The translations under genes and the position numbers were made by a program. Below the pieces are notes generated by a model. The model made no database searches. It saw only the letters and a program-made list of their open reading frames with translations, and was not told where the DNA came from. Of a stretch of DNA of 64,000 nt, positions 8,988-18,727 are shown piece by piece. How positions within the stretch are numbered: the stretch's first letter is position 1; the number at the start of each line of letters is the position of its first letter. The DNA is from Nocardia brasiliensis ATCC 700358 (GTDB lineage: Bacteria; Actinomycetota; Actinomycetes; Mycobacteriales; Mycobacteriaceae): contig NC_018681.1 of the NCBI RefSeq assembly GCF_000250675.2, forward strand, positions 7,068,001 to 7,132,000, in the 5' to 3' direction.

Positions 8988-10121
8988 TCAGCCGGCCGGA
9001 CGGGCGAAACGCACCGCGACCGCGGAACCGCCTTCGGCGTCGGGCCGTTCGATCTGGCGCTGCGCGATATCGACCGCCCAGGCATAGCGCGGGTCCGGGC
9101 GCAGAGCGTGTTCGCGCAGGCAGGCCTCGGTGAACTTGATGACGTGCTCGTCGCCGTGGTCGACGGCTCGGCCGACCAGTTCGTCCCAGGCAGGCACCTC
9201 GGCCCGTTGTGCCCGGGCCAAAGCGGTTTCCTCGCCGTCACGGCCGTTGGTGACCATCATCAGCAGCGTCACCTGGGCCTGCCACAGCGCGGCCACGGTC
9301 GGCCCGTGCAGTTCCCGCGGCAACTGCGGCAGCACGAGCCGGGCCGCGGCGGGTGCGGTGACGCCGTGCAGCAGCGGGATCGGGAATCCGGCGCCCGAGT
9401 GCGCGACGCACACCCCGGCGTAGGTCGCGGTCATCTCCGAGATCAGCCGGTCGGTGTGGTCGGCGGCGAGCGTGGTGAGCGCGTCGGTGTAGCCCGGCAT
9501 CGCCTGCGGATTCCGCATCCGCGCCAACCCCTCCTGCGGGCTGCGTGGCCGTTCGGGCAGGCGCGGCACCGCGGCCAGCGCGGCGGGTACCGGCAGCTGC
9601 CCGGTCAACCTGCCCGCCCACGTGGCGTCGACGAACCGGGCGGCCCAGTAACCCAGCCCGCGGGACAGTTCGCGCAGCTGCACCGGAGTCGGTTGCGCGG
9701 CGGTAAGCCCGCGCACCGCGTGCGCTGTCCGGATCAGTCCGTGCGTCAGTCCGGTCATCGGGCCCGGCAGCAACCGCGGCCACCAGCGGACCAGCACGGC
9801 CTGCCAGCCTTCCTCGGCGATCTCGCGCTGGAACAGTTCCTCGAAATCGCCCGCGCGACCGATATCGCCGAGCGCGGCCCGCCAATCCGCCTCGTCGGTG
9901 CCGTCGATCCGCTGGTACGGCACGGGCGGTTCGTGGTGCGGCGCCGCCTTGCGGTAGGTCGCGACCCACGCCGGAACCGCGTCGCCGTGCCCGAGCACCG
10001 CCAGCGCCTCGGCGCCCATCGGCCCGTGGTTGGCGAGATCGCCGCCCCCGAGATTGCGTTCGTAACCGAGGTCGTCGAGGCGCTCGAGTGCGTCGACGAC
10101 CGCGTCCTGATAGCTGGACAC
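8988..10121 (-). CDS. Questin-oxidase-like protein (DUF4243 type)
   Basis: A 377-residue protein resembling the fungal questin oxidase family (DUF4243), with the patterns LGGGDLANHGPMGAEAL and YPGYTDAL-like PGYTDALTTLAADHTD, plus conserved histidines. In fungi the family opens an anthraquinone ring with oxygen; in bacteria the role is unknown. GTG 10121 is taken as the start because GGGGGTTGGG precedes it; the longer frame would read through the palindromic operator at 10140. It is divergent from a MarR-type regulator, which suggests induction by an aromatic or oxidising compound. Confidence 0.78.
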   Translation of the reverse strand: MSSYQDAVVDALERLDDLGYERNLGGGDLANHGPMGAEALAVLGHGDAVPAWVATYRKAAPHHEPPVPYQRIDGTDEADWRAALGDIGRAGDFEELFQREIAEEGWQAVLVRWWPRLLPGPMTGLTHGLIRTAHAVRGLTAAQPTPVQLRELSRGLGYWAARFVDATWAGRLTGQLPVPAALAAVPRLPERPRSPQEGLARMRNPQAMPGYTDALTTLAADHTDRLISEMTATYAGVCVAHSGAGFPIPLLHGVTAPAAARLVLPQLPRELHGPTVAALWQAQVTLLMMVTNGRDGEETALARAQRAEVPAWDELVGRAVDHGDEHVIKFTEACLREHALRPDPRYAWAVDIAQRQIERPDAEGGSAVAVRFARPAG

Positions 10122-10139
10122 CCCAACCCCCAATGGTTT

Positions 10140-10164
10140 GGATATACGAATAGTTCGTGTATCC
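10140..10164. promoter_or_regulatory. Palindromic operator, probably for the adjacent MarR protein
   Basis: GGATATACGAA, a 3-base centre TAG, and TTCGTGTATCC form an inverted repeat with 10 of 11 arm positions matching. It lies between the divergent questin-oxidase-like gene (start 10121) and the MarR gene (start 10184). The size and position fit a MarR dimer site that represses both genes. Confidence 0.75.
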
Positions 10165-10183
10165 GAATATATATGCTGTACCC

Positions 10184-10672
10184 ATGCCCGACAAGCCCAG
10201 CGCACCCCGGCTGCCGAACCGCGCGGAGATCACCGAGGTGATCGGCTACGTACCGTTGATCGCCAACTTCTTCGACAAGGCGCGCTCCGATATGCCTGTC
10301 GCACATCAGGATTCGTTCGCCGCCCACGGCCTCACCGCCCGGCACGGCGCGGTGTGCGTGCAGTTGGTGCCCGACGCGGCGCTCAGCGTCAGCGAGCTGG
10401 CCGGACGAATGGGGCTGGCCCTGTCCACGGTCAGCGAATTGGTCGGCGACCTCGATCGCGCGGGGTGGGTGAGCCGACAACCCGACCCGGCCAACCGCCG
10501 CCGGACCCTGGTCGCGCTCCTGCCGCAGTGGCGCGAGCACATGGAGACCTTCCTCGCCCGCCGCGCCGAACCACTACTCGCCGCGATGGCCACCCTCACG
10601 CCGGAGCAGCGCGCGGGTTTCGCGGCGGGACTTCAGGCCTGGGCGCACGAAATCCGCCACTGGCGCACCTGA
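10184..10672 (+). CDS. MarR-family transcriptional regulator
   Basis: A 162-residue winged-helix repressor. The DNA-binding part reads LSVSELAGRMGLALSTVSELVGDLDRAGWVSRQPDPANRRRTLVALLP, the standard MarR recognition helix and wing with the conserved D-x-R-R core; the flanking helices form the dimer interface. ATG 10184 is preferred over 10157 because the upstream codons run into the operator region; a TATATG -10-like hexamer 8 bases upstream suggests a leaderless mRNA. It probably responds to a small phenolic or oxidant and controls the divergent gene and itself. Confidence 0.9.
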   Translation: MPDKPSAPRLPNRAEITEVIGYVPLIANFFDKARSDMPVAHQDSFAAHGLTARHGAVCVQLVPDAALSVSELAGRMGLALSTVSELVGDLDRAGWVSRQPDPANRRRTLVALLPQWREHMETFLARRAEPLLAAMATLTPEQRAGFAAGLQAWAHEIRHWRT

Positions 10673-10687
10673 TTCGAGCGCAATCGA

Positions 10688-10748
10688 GATCAGGGGGAAC
10701 TGGTGGCGGCGTTTCGCGAGAGGCCGCCGCCACCGGTTCCCCCTGATC
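10688..10748. terminator. Bidirectional intrinsic terminator
   Basis: Two 23-base arms starting GATCAGGGGGAAC and ending GTTCCCCCTGATC pair with a single mismatch around a loop of about 12 bases. The structure lies exactly between the convergent MarR gene (ends 10672) and amidohydrolase gene (ends 10753). Confidence 0.85.
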
Positions 10749-10752
10749 TTGG

Positions 10753-11847
10753 TCAGCGGTGGCCCGTGACCGGGTCGCGCTGGGCGTACACGCGGCCACG
10801 CAGGATCACCGCGTACGGCGCGGTGAGAGTCTCGGGGTGGGCGCGGGGATCCTCCTGGTAGACAACGAAATCCGCGGGAGCACCGGGTTCGATCCCGGGA
10901 CGGCCGAGCCACGCGCGGGCGTCCCACGAGGCCGCACCCAGTGCGTCGTGCGGCGACAGGCCCGCACCGCCGAGCGCGGCGATCTCGTCCGCGATGCGGC
11001 CGTGCCGGATCGAACCGCCCGCGTCGGTGCCCGCGAAGATCGGCACGCCCGCGTCGTGCGCGTTCGCGACGGTGGTGCGCACGCGGCGGTGCAGGTCCCG
11101 CATGTGCGCGGCATAGACGGGGAATTTGCCCGCGCTGTCGGCGATGTCGGGAAAGGTGTCGATATTGACCAGGGTCGGCACCAGCGCGGTGCCGTGCGCC
11201 GCCATCAGCTCGATGGTGTCGTCGGTGAGGCCGGTGCCGTGCTCCAGGCAGTCGATGCCCGCGCCGATCAGGCCGGGCAGCGCGTCCTCGCCGAATACGT
11301 GCGCGGTGACCCTGGCGCCGTTGGCGTGGGCCGCGTCGATCGCCTCCTTCAGGATCGCGTCACTCCACAGCGGACGCAGATCCCCCACCGAGCGGTCGAT
11401 CCAGTCGCCGACGATCTTCACCCAGCCGTCGCCGAAGCGCGCCTGTTCGCCCACGATCTCCGGCAGGTCGCGCTCGTCGTCCAGCTCGATGCCGAGTTCC
11501 CGGATGTAGCGGCGCGGGCGCGCGATATGGCGGCCGGCGCGGATGATCTTCGGCAGTTCCGGATGGTCGTCGATGAACCGTGTGTCGATTGGCGACCCGG
11601 CGTCGCGCAGGAGCAGCGCGCCCGCGTCCCGCTCGGTCTCCGCCTGCGCGATCGCCCCCGCGGCGTCCTCGTCGCCACCGCCGTAGCGGATCCCGACGTG
11701 GCAGTGCGCGTCCACCAGTCCCGGCACGATCCACCCTGTGCGGCACAGCGTTTCGGCTCCGGGCACGGGCTCGAACGACACGGTTCCGTCCCGCACCCAC
11801 AGGTCGCGGACCTCGTCACCGGGGAGAAGCACGCCACGCAGATGCAC
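10753..11847 (-). CDS. Metal-dependent amidohydrolase
   Basis: A 364-residue member of the amidohydrolase superfamily. The metal-binding HxH is in WIVPGLVDAHCHVGI; further ligands are in ARVTAHVF and LEHGTG, and the last aspartate is in IFAGTDAGG. GTG 11847 is chosen because AGGAGG lies 5 bases before it; the ATG at 11868 is less well placed. It lies directly downstream of ffh on the same strand, as the homologous amidohydrolase gene does in M. tuberculosis, so it belongs to the conserved backbone. The substrate is unknown. Confidence 0.92.
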   Translation of the reverse strand: MHLRGVLLPGDEVRDLWVRDGTVSFEPVPGAETLCRTGWIVPGLVDAHCHVGIRYGGGDEDAAGAIAQAETERDAGALLLRDAGSPIDTRFIDDHPELPKIIRAGRHIARPRRYIRELGIELDDERDLPEIVGEQARFGDGWVKIVGDWIDRSVGDLRPLWSDAILKEAIDAAHANGARVTAHVFGEDALPGLIGAGIDCLEHGTGLTDDTIELMAAHGTALVPTLVNIDTFPDIADSAGKFPVYAAHMRDLHRRVRTTVANAHDAGVPIFAGTDAGGSIRHGRIADEIAALGGAGLSPHDALGAASWDARAWLGRPGIEPGAPADFVVYQEDPRAHPETLTAPYAVILRGRVYAQRDPVTGHR

Positions 11848-11920
11848 AGAGACCTCCTTTGCCCCCAACCTACTGGGTGCGGGTGCGGGCCGCGCCTCGT
11901 CCGACGCGCGCGTAATAGCG

Positions 11921-11958
11921 CGCCGCGCACGAATTCGTCAGCGAATTCGTGCGCGGCG
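11921..11958. terminator. Hairpin downstream of ffh
   Basis: CGCCGCGCACGAATTCG and its exact complement form a perfect 17-base-pair stem around the loop TCAG. It lies 23 bases past the ffh stop. There is no T-run, as is common for terminators in high-GC actinobacteria. It would separate ffh from the amidohydrolase gene. Confidence 0.75.
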
Positions 11959-11981
11959 TGCGGAAACGTGCGCGGCGACGG

Positions 11982-13547
11982 TCAGTTCTTCGGGAACTTC
12001 AGCTTCGAAATGTCGAAACCTTCCAGGCCGGGCGGGAGCTGGTCCAGGCCAGGCGGCAGGTTGGACAGGTCGGGCATGCCTGCGGGCATGCCCGGCATCC
12101 CGGCGGGCATCCCCGGGAAACCGCCGCGCGCCTTGGGCTGGGTCGGTCCGCGACCGCCCTTCTTCCCCTTCTTGCCCTTCTTGTTGTTGCCGCGGCGGGC
12201 ACCGGGCATGCCCATCTGGCGGCCCATGGCGGCCATCATCTTCTTGGCCTCGAAGAAGCGGTCGACGAGCTGGTTCACGTCGGACACCTGGACACCCGAA
12301 CCGTTGGCGATGCGCAGCCTGCGGGAGGCGTTGATGATCTTCGGGTTGTCCCGTTCGGCGGGGGTCATGCCGCGGATGATCGCCTGTACCCGGTCGAGCT
12401 GCTTGTCGTCGACAGCGGCGAGCGCGTCCTTCATCTGGCCCGCGCCGGGCAGCATGCCGAGCAGGTTGCCGATCGGCCCCATCTTGCGGATCGCGAGCAT
12501 CTGCTCGAGGAAGTCCTCCAGCGTGAGTTCGCCGCTGCCGATCTTGCGCGCGGCCTCCTCGGCCTGCTGCGCGTCGTAGATCTGCTCGGCCTGCTCGATC
12601 AGGCTGAGCACATCGCCCATGCCGAGGATGCGGCTGGCCATCCGGTCCGGGTGGAAGACGTCGAAGTCCTCGAGCTTCTCACCGGTGGAGGCGAACATGA
12701 TCGGCGCGCCGGTCACGTTGCGCACCGAGAGCGCCGCACCACCGCGGGCGTCACCGTCGAGCTTGGTCAGCACCACGCCGGTGAAGCCGACGCCGTCGCG
12801 GAACGCCTCGGCGGTGTTGACCGCGTCCTGACCGATCATGGCGTCGAGCACGAACAGGGTCTCGTCGGGCTGCACGGCGTCGCGGATGCCCGCGGCCTGA
12901 CGCATCAGTTCCTCGTCGATGCCGAGGCGACCGGCGGTGTCGACGATGACCACGTCGTACTGCTTGGACTTGGCCTCGGCGATACCGCCGCGGGCCACCT
13001 CGACCGGGTCGGCGGCCGTGACGCCCAGCGCGTTCGCGCCGCCGCCGGTGGAGGTGCCGGGATGCGGCGCGAAGACCGGCACGCCCGCGCGCTCACCGAC
13101 CACCTGCAGCTGGGTGACGGCACCGGGCCGCTGCAGGTCGCAGGCCACCAACAAGGGCTGATGCCCCTGGCCCTTCAGCCATTTCGCGAGCTTGCCGGCG
13201 AGCGTGGTCTTACCGGCGCCCTGCAGACCGGCCAGCATGACCACGGTCGGCGGGTTCTTCGCCAGGGTGAGCCGCCTGGTCTCGCCGCCGAGGATCGCGA
13301 CGAGTTCCTCGTTGACGATCTTGACGACCTGCTGCGCCGGATTCAGCGCGGCGGAGACCTCGGCGCCCTTGGCGCGCTCCTTGATTCGGGCAATGAAACC
13401 GCGCACCACCGGCAACGCGACGTCGGCTTCGAGCAGCGCCAGCCGGATCTCGCGACAGGTGGCGTCGATGTCGGCCGGTGACAGACGCCCCTTACCGCGC
13501 AGATCCTTGAGGGCACCGGTAAGCCGGTCGGACAGGGATTCGAACAC
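11982..13547 (-). CDS. ffh: Signal recognition particle protein Ffh
   Basis: GTPase of the signal recognition particle that binds signal sequences on the ribosome and the 4.5S RNA. The 521-residue product begins MFESLSDRLTGALKDLRGKGRLS. The N domain is followed by the G domain with the P-loop GLQGAGKTTLAGKLA, then VDTAGRLG and TKLDGDARGG. The C-terminal M domain is methionine-rich and has a Gly/Met/Pro repeat tail (MPGMPAGMP). Its membrane receptor gene ftsY lies at 18.7-20.2 kb. Confidence 0.98.
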   Translation of the reverse strand: MFESLSDRLTGALKDLRGKGRLSPADIDATCREIRLALLEADVALPVVRGFIARIKERAKGAEVSAALNPAQQVVKIVNEELVAILGGETRRLTLAKNPPTVVMLAGLQGAGKTTLAGKLAKWLKGQGHQPLLVACDLQRPGAVTQLQVVGERAGVPVFAPHPGTSTGGGANALGVTAADPVEVARGGIAEAKSKQYDVVIVDTAGRLGIDEELMRQAAGIRDAVQPDETLFVLDAMIGQDAVNTAEAFRDGVGFTGVVLTKLDGDARGGAALSVRNVTGAPIMFASTGEKLEDFDVFHPDRMASRILGMGDVLSLIEQAEQIYDAQQAEEAARKIGSGELTLEDFLEQMLAIRKMGPIGNLLGMLPGAGQMKDALAAVDDKQLDRVQAIIRGMTPAERDNPKIINASRRLRIANGSGVQVSDVNQLVDRFFEAKKMMAAMGRQMGMPGARRGNNKKGKKGKKGGRGPTQPKARGGFPGMPAGMPGMPAGMPDLSNLPPGLDQLPPGLEGFDISKLKFPKN

Positions 13548-13651
13548 CGATCGCGCTCCTGATCTCGGGGGACGTCAATTGCCTCCCAGGGTAATGGGAT
13601 AGCCGACCCACCCGCGCAGGCGGTGCGTCCTTCGAGGTCGGAACGGGTCGA

Positions 13652-13966
13652 TCAGTCGAGCGAACGGCGACGCGGTTTGGCTGTCTTGCGGTAGTCGTGG
13701 TTCTCCTTGGCGACCATGTAGACCGCCTCGCGCGCGGTCAATCCCAGCTCGAGGGCCAGGTCGTCGAGGATGGCCCATTCCGTCGTGGTGGGGATCCGTG
13801 AGCTGGCCACCGTCGAGGCGATGGTCATCGCGGTCACGGCCTGTTGTCCGGTCAATGTGCGACCGGGAAGCCAGGAAACAACCCAGCGGTCCCCGCCGAC
13901 GCACCGCGCCATGTGCGTGGTCTCGTCGCTCGTCATCATCGACGCCGAAACAACTTCAATTGCCAA
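13652..13966 (-). CDS. Small conserved-type hypothetical protein (104 aa)
   Basis: No family is recognised. The 104-residue product reads MAIEVVSASMMTSDETTHMA, then a WVVSWLPGRTLTGQQAVTAM segment, and ends in a basic tail. A central helix pair with LDDLALELGLTAREAVYMVAKE looks like a small DNA-binding or regulatory fold, which is inference. The start is taken as TTG 13966 because GAGGGGAG stands 7 bases upstream; ATG codons at 13936-13939 are alternatives. It stands alone between glnD and ffh. Confidence 0.7.
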   Translation of the reverse strand: MAIEVVSASMMTSDETTHMARCVGGDRWVVSWLPGRTLTGQQAVTAMTIASTVASSRIPTTTEWAILDDLALELGLTAREAVYMVAKENHDYRKTAKPRRRSLD

Positions 13967-14081
13967 CGACGTGCTCCCCTCATGCAGCGATAGCCGAATG
14001 CTCTGATCCTAAGACGACCGGAGGCGCCGACATATGGGTTACAGCAAATCGTGTGCAACAGATTGGTTACTTCATGGCGTG

Positions 14082-16529
14082 TCAGGTCCCGACGATCTCC
14101 GGACCGGGCATACCGGCCTCCGGTTTCTTCGGCGCCGGACGCGGCACGACCGCCAGGATCGCCTGCTCGATCTCGATCCGGCGGGCGGGGCCGTCCGCGG
14201 TGCCGAGGTCGAGACAGAAGGTGTCGACCACCGCCGAACCCATGGTCACCACCTTGGCCCAGCGCACGTCGACGCCGCAGTGCTCCAGCGCGGCGGCGAG
14301 CCTGCTGAGCACCCCGATCCGGTCCTCGGCCCGCAGTTCGAGCAGCACCTGACCCGGTGCCGAGGTGCTCGACCACAGCACCCGCGGCTGTGCCTGCGCG
14401 TACTCGCTCGGCTTGACGCCGCCCGCCTCCCGTTCCCGTTTGGCGAGCGCGGCGGCGACATCGAGATCACCGCCGATGGCCCGGATGAGCTCTTGGCGCA
14501 ACAGTCCGGCATCCGGCGGATCACCGAACTTGGGTGACACCACGAAGGTGTCGATGGCGGACTCGCCCTCGCTGCCGAGCGCGGCCGAGAGCACCCGCAA
14601 CGAGTGCAGTGCGAGCACGCCGGCGGCGTCGGACAGCAGTCCGGCACCGTCCGGCGCGATCACCGTCACCGCGTAGGTGTACTTGCTTTCCCCCGGCTTC
14701 AACTCGACGTGCACGCCGCCCGCTTTGGCCTTCGCGATGAGTTCCGGTGCGATCGGTTCCGGTTGCGGCAGTTCGCCGCCCGCCAGCACCAACCGGCACC
14801 GGCGCACGAGGTCACCGATGAGCGAGGCCTTCCAGTCGCCCCACACGCCGGGCCCGGTGGCCAGCGAGTCCGCTTCGGCGAGGGTGTGCAGCAGTTCGAG
14901 CAGTTCCGGATCGCCGTCGAGGGTGTCGACGACGTGCTGCACGGTGGCGGGGTCGGCCAGGTCACGCCGGGTGGCGGTGTCCGGGAGCAGCAGATGGTGG
15001 CGGACCATCGCGCTGAGCGTGCGCACGTCCGACGGCCACAGCCCGAGCCGGCGGCCGATATGGGTGGCCAGTTCCGCGCCGACCACGCTGTGATCGCCCG
15101 TGCGGCCCTTGCCGATATCGTGCAGCAGCGCGCCGAGCGCCAGCAGATCCGGCCGGGCCACCCGGGTGCTCATTCCGCTCGCGTAGGCCACGGTCTCCAT
15201 CAGGTGCCGGTCCACGGTCCAGGTGTGCAGGGCGTCGCGCGGCGGCAGGTCACGCACGGCGCCCCATTCCGGAAGCAGCCTGCCCCACAGGCCCGTTCGG
15301 TCCAGCGCCTCGATCGCGTCGATGACGCCGCGACCCGCGCCGAGTAGCACGAGCAGATCGTTGAGCGCGTCCTTGGGCCAGGGCTCGCGCAGTTCGGGCG
15401 CGTCCTCGGAGAGGCGGTTGAGCGTGGTGGCCGACATCGGCAGCCCGGTCTGCGCCGAGGCCGCGGCCACCCGCAGGATCAGGCCCGGATCGCGTTGCGG
15501 CCGTGCGTCTCTGGCCAGCACCACCTCGCCGCCGTGCTCGACCACCCCCTCATCGAGTGGTCGGCGCACCGGCATCCGGCGCAGCCGGGCCAGTCCGCGC
15601 CGGGGCAAAGCGTTTGCCGCGGTACGCAATCCGACGTCGACCGAATAGCTGACCGTGCGCGCGGAATCGCTGAGCGTGCGCGCGAGGTCGAATCGGTCGC
15701 CGATGCGCAACGCCGCGCCGATCTCGTCGGCGTCCTGGGCCCGCAACTGGTCGCGGGCCCGGCCCGCGACCCGATGCAGTTCGGTCCGCACATCGAGCAG
15801 TCGCCGATGCGCGTGTTTCAGGCCACCGCCCGGTACCTCGGGACCGAGGCCGGGCATGGCATCGGTCAGCTGGGCGATGGCGAGCGCGTCGAGCAGCTGG
15901 ATATCCCGCAGGCCGCCGCGGCCGTTCTTCAGATCCGGTTCGGCGCGGTGCGCGATCTCGCCGCTGCGCTCCCACCGGGCCTGCGCCTGGGTGATCAATT
16001 CGTCGAACCGGGAACGGATTCCGTTGCGCCATTCCCGGCGCACCCCGCCGATCAGCAAGTTGCTCAGCTCTTGATCGCCGACGATATGCCTGGCCTCCAG
16101 CATGCCGAGCGCGGCGATCAGATCGTCCGAGGCGACCCGCAGCGCCTGCGGAACGGTCCGCACGCTGTGATCGAGCTTGATATGGGCGTCCCACAGCGGA
16201 TACCAGAGCTGATCGGCGACCTCGGCGACCCGGGCGGGGTCGACGTCGTCGTGCAGCAGGACCAGGTCGAGATCGGAGTACGGCAGCATCTCCCCGCGGC
16301 CGAGACCGCCGACCGCGACCACGGCGAGTCCGCTGTCGCGGGTGATACCGAGTTCGGCGCCCTTACTGGTGAGCCACAGTTCGAACAGGTCGACCAGCGC
16401 GTGCCGCAGGGACTCGGCGTCGAGCCGGGGATTGCGCGGCACCCCGCCGTCGAGCAGTTGGCCGCGCGCGCGGACCAGATCCGCCGCCCCGTTGGACACC
16501 TTGCCGTCGTGCTCGTGCTGACCTGCCAC
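14082..16529 (-). CDS. glnD: [Protein-PII] nucleotidyltransferase GlnD
   Basis: Bifunctional enzyme that modifies and de-modifies the PII protein in response to nitrogen status; in actinobacteria the modification is usually adenylylation. The 815-residue product has the nucleotidyltransferase motif GGLGRGEMLPYSDLDLVLLHDD near residue 75-95. A central HD hydrolase domain shows HDIGKGRTGDHS, and two ACT domains are at the C-terminus (VIAPDGAGLLSDAAGVLA and LRAEDRIGVLSRLAAALE). The start is GTG 16529. It is the third gene of amt-glnB-glnD, 90 bases after glnB, with a hairpin in the gap. Confidence 0.97.
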   Translation of the reverse strand: MAGQHEHDGKVSNGAADLVRARGQLLDGGVPRNPRLDAESLRHALVDLFELWLTSKGAELGITRDSGLAVVAVGGLGRGEMLPYSDLDLVLLHDDVDPARVAEVADQLWYPLWDAHIKLDHSVRTVPQALRVASDDLIAALGMLEARHIVGDQELSNLLIGGVRREWRNGIRSRFDELITQAQARWERSGEIAHRAEPDLKNGRGGLRDIQLLDALAIAQLTDAMPGLGPEVPGGGLKHAHRRLLDVRTELHRVAGRARDQLRAQDADEIGAALRIGDRFDLARTLSDSARTVSYSVDVGLRTAANALPRRGLARLRRMPVRRPLDEGVVEHGGEVVLARDARPQRDPGLILRVAAASAQTGLPMSATTLNRLSEDAPELREPWPKDALNDLLVLLGAGRGVIDAIEALDRTGLWGRLLPEWGAVRDLPPRDALHTWTVDRHLMETVAYASGMSTRVARPDLLALGALLHDIGKGRTGDHSVVGAELATHIGRRLGLWPSDVRTLSAMVRHHLLLPDTATRRDLADPATVQHVVDTLDGDPELLELLHTLAEADSLATGPGVWGDWKASLIGDLVRRCRLVLAGGELPQPEPIAPELIAKAKAGGVHVELKPGESKYTYAVTVIAPDGAGLLSDAAGVLALHSLRVLSAALGSEGESAIDTFVVSPKFGDPPDAGLLRQELIRAIGGDLDVAAALAKREREAGGVKPSEYAQAQPRVLWSSTSAPGQVLLELRAEDRIGVLSRLAAALEHCGVDVRWAKVVTMGSAVVDTFCLDLGTADGPARRIEIEQAILAVVPRPAPKKPEAGMPGPEIVGT

Positions 16530-16556
16530 AACCCACCGCCCATCCCTAACAGTCGC

Positions 16557-16594
16557 GGCCCCGCCCCGACCGGAGCTCCGGTGGGAGCGGGGCC
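16557..16594. terminator. Stem-loop between glnB and glnD
   Basis: An outer pair GGCCCCGC / GCGGGGCC encloses the perfect inner palindrome ACCGGAGCTCCGGT. It lies 26 bases past the glnB stop and 27 bases before the glnD start, on the transcript that should carry both. It may be a partial terminator or a processing site giving more amt-glnB than glnD mRNA. Confidence 0.6.
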
Positions 16595-16619
16595 GCCGCT
16601 CAGCTCAGATATTCGAGAT

Positions 16620-16958
16620 CTACAGCGCGTCGGTACCGCGTTCGCCGGTACGGACGCGAATGATCGTCTCCACCGGCGTCACCCAGACCTTGCCGTCGCC
16701 GATCTTGCCGGTGCGCGAGGCCTCGACGATCACCTCGACGACCTTGTCCACGGACGCGTCGTCGACGACCACCTCGACCCGGACCTTCGGCACGAAATCC
16801 ACGGAGTACTCGGCACCTCGATAGACCTCGGTGTGCCCCTTCTGGCGGCCATATCCCTGCACTTCGCTGACAGTCATGCCGAGCACACCCGCCTGCTCGA
16901 GACCGGTCTTGACGTCCTCGAGGGTGAACGGTTTGACGATTGCGGTGATCAGTTTCAT
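16620..16958 (-). CDS. glnB: Nitrogen regulatory protein PII (GlnB/GlnK)
   Basis: Trimeric signal protein that senses 2-oxoglutarate and ATP/ADP and gates the ammonium channel. ATG 16958 gives MKLITAIVKPFTLEDVKTGL and exactly the usual 112 residues, with GGAGG 10 bases upstream. An ATG three codons earlier lies only one base from that ribosome binding site and is less likely. The T-loop contains Tyr51 in YRGAEYSVDFVPKVR, the residue modified by GlnD, and the C-terminal signature KIGDGKVWVTPVE is intact. It follows amt with only five bases between genes. Confidence 0.97.
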   Translation of the reverse strand: MKLITAIVKPFTLEDVKTGLEQAGVLGMTVSEVQGYGRQKGHTEVYRGAEYSVDFVPKVRVEVVVDDASVDKVVEVIVEASRTGKIGDGKVWVTPVETIIRVRTGERGTDAL

Positions 16959-16963
16959 GTTCG

Positions 16964-18343
<1,380 letters not shown>

Positions 18344-18404
18344 CTTAATGTCCTCCTCATCTCGGGCCCTGCCGACTCCGGCAAATGGACCTGACCAGAA
18401 GGGT

Positions 18405-18453
18405 GGTCACTCGGTGTTTCATCTACAGAGCTGCGGTGTTTCACCTGCGTGAA
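18405..18453 (-). promoter_or_regulatory. GlnR-like nitrogen box upstream of amt
   Basis: Read toward amt on the minus strand: TTCAC, six bases, GAAAC, six bases, GCTCT, six bases, GAAAC, six bases, TGACC. This follows the actinobacterial GlnR pattern gTnAC-n6-GaAAC repeated at 22-base spacing; both GAAAC half-sites are perfect, the first gTnAC-type half-site matches 4 of 5, and the GCTCT half-site is degenerate. It fits activation of amt-glnB-glnD under nitrogen limitation. The rest of the 18344-18727 gap holds no gene that I can see. Confidence 0.7.
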
Positions 18454-18727
18454 CGGATGAGCCAGTTGTGTTGCGGCCACGTTTCGGGGTTTACACCGGG
18501 AGTTTCCGGGCGGCGGTGAGGTGCGGGCCGGGGTCGGCGCAACGCCGGTTACCGGCCCGCTAGAAGTAGCAAACATTCGGTTTTCGGCGTGTTTCGTCGC
18601 AAACACTGCCGTGTCAGCGGCGATGGCGCGTCATCTCGTCAGGCCGAGCCGGACAATTCGGTCAGAGGTCCGGTTTGCCGAGACGATGCTGTCGAGCGGG
18701 GCAGCTTTCGGTCCGTGTGCGCGCGGC

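Noticed and set aside
10885..10899. A GGGTTCGATCCCGGG string that looks like a tRNA T-arm.
   Set aside because: It lies inside the amidohydrolase gene (coding for PGIEPG on the minus strand) and no acceptor, D or anticodon arms can be folded around it.
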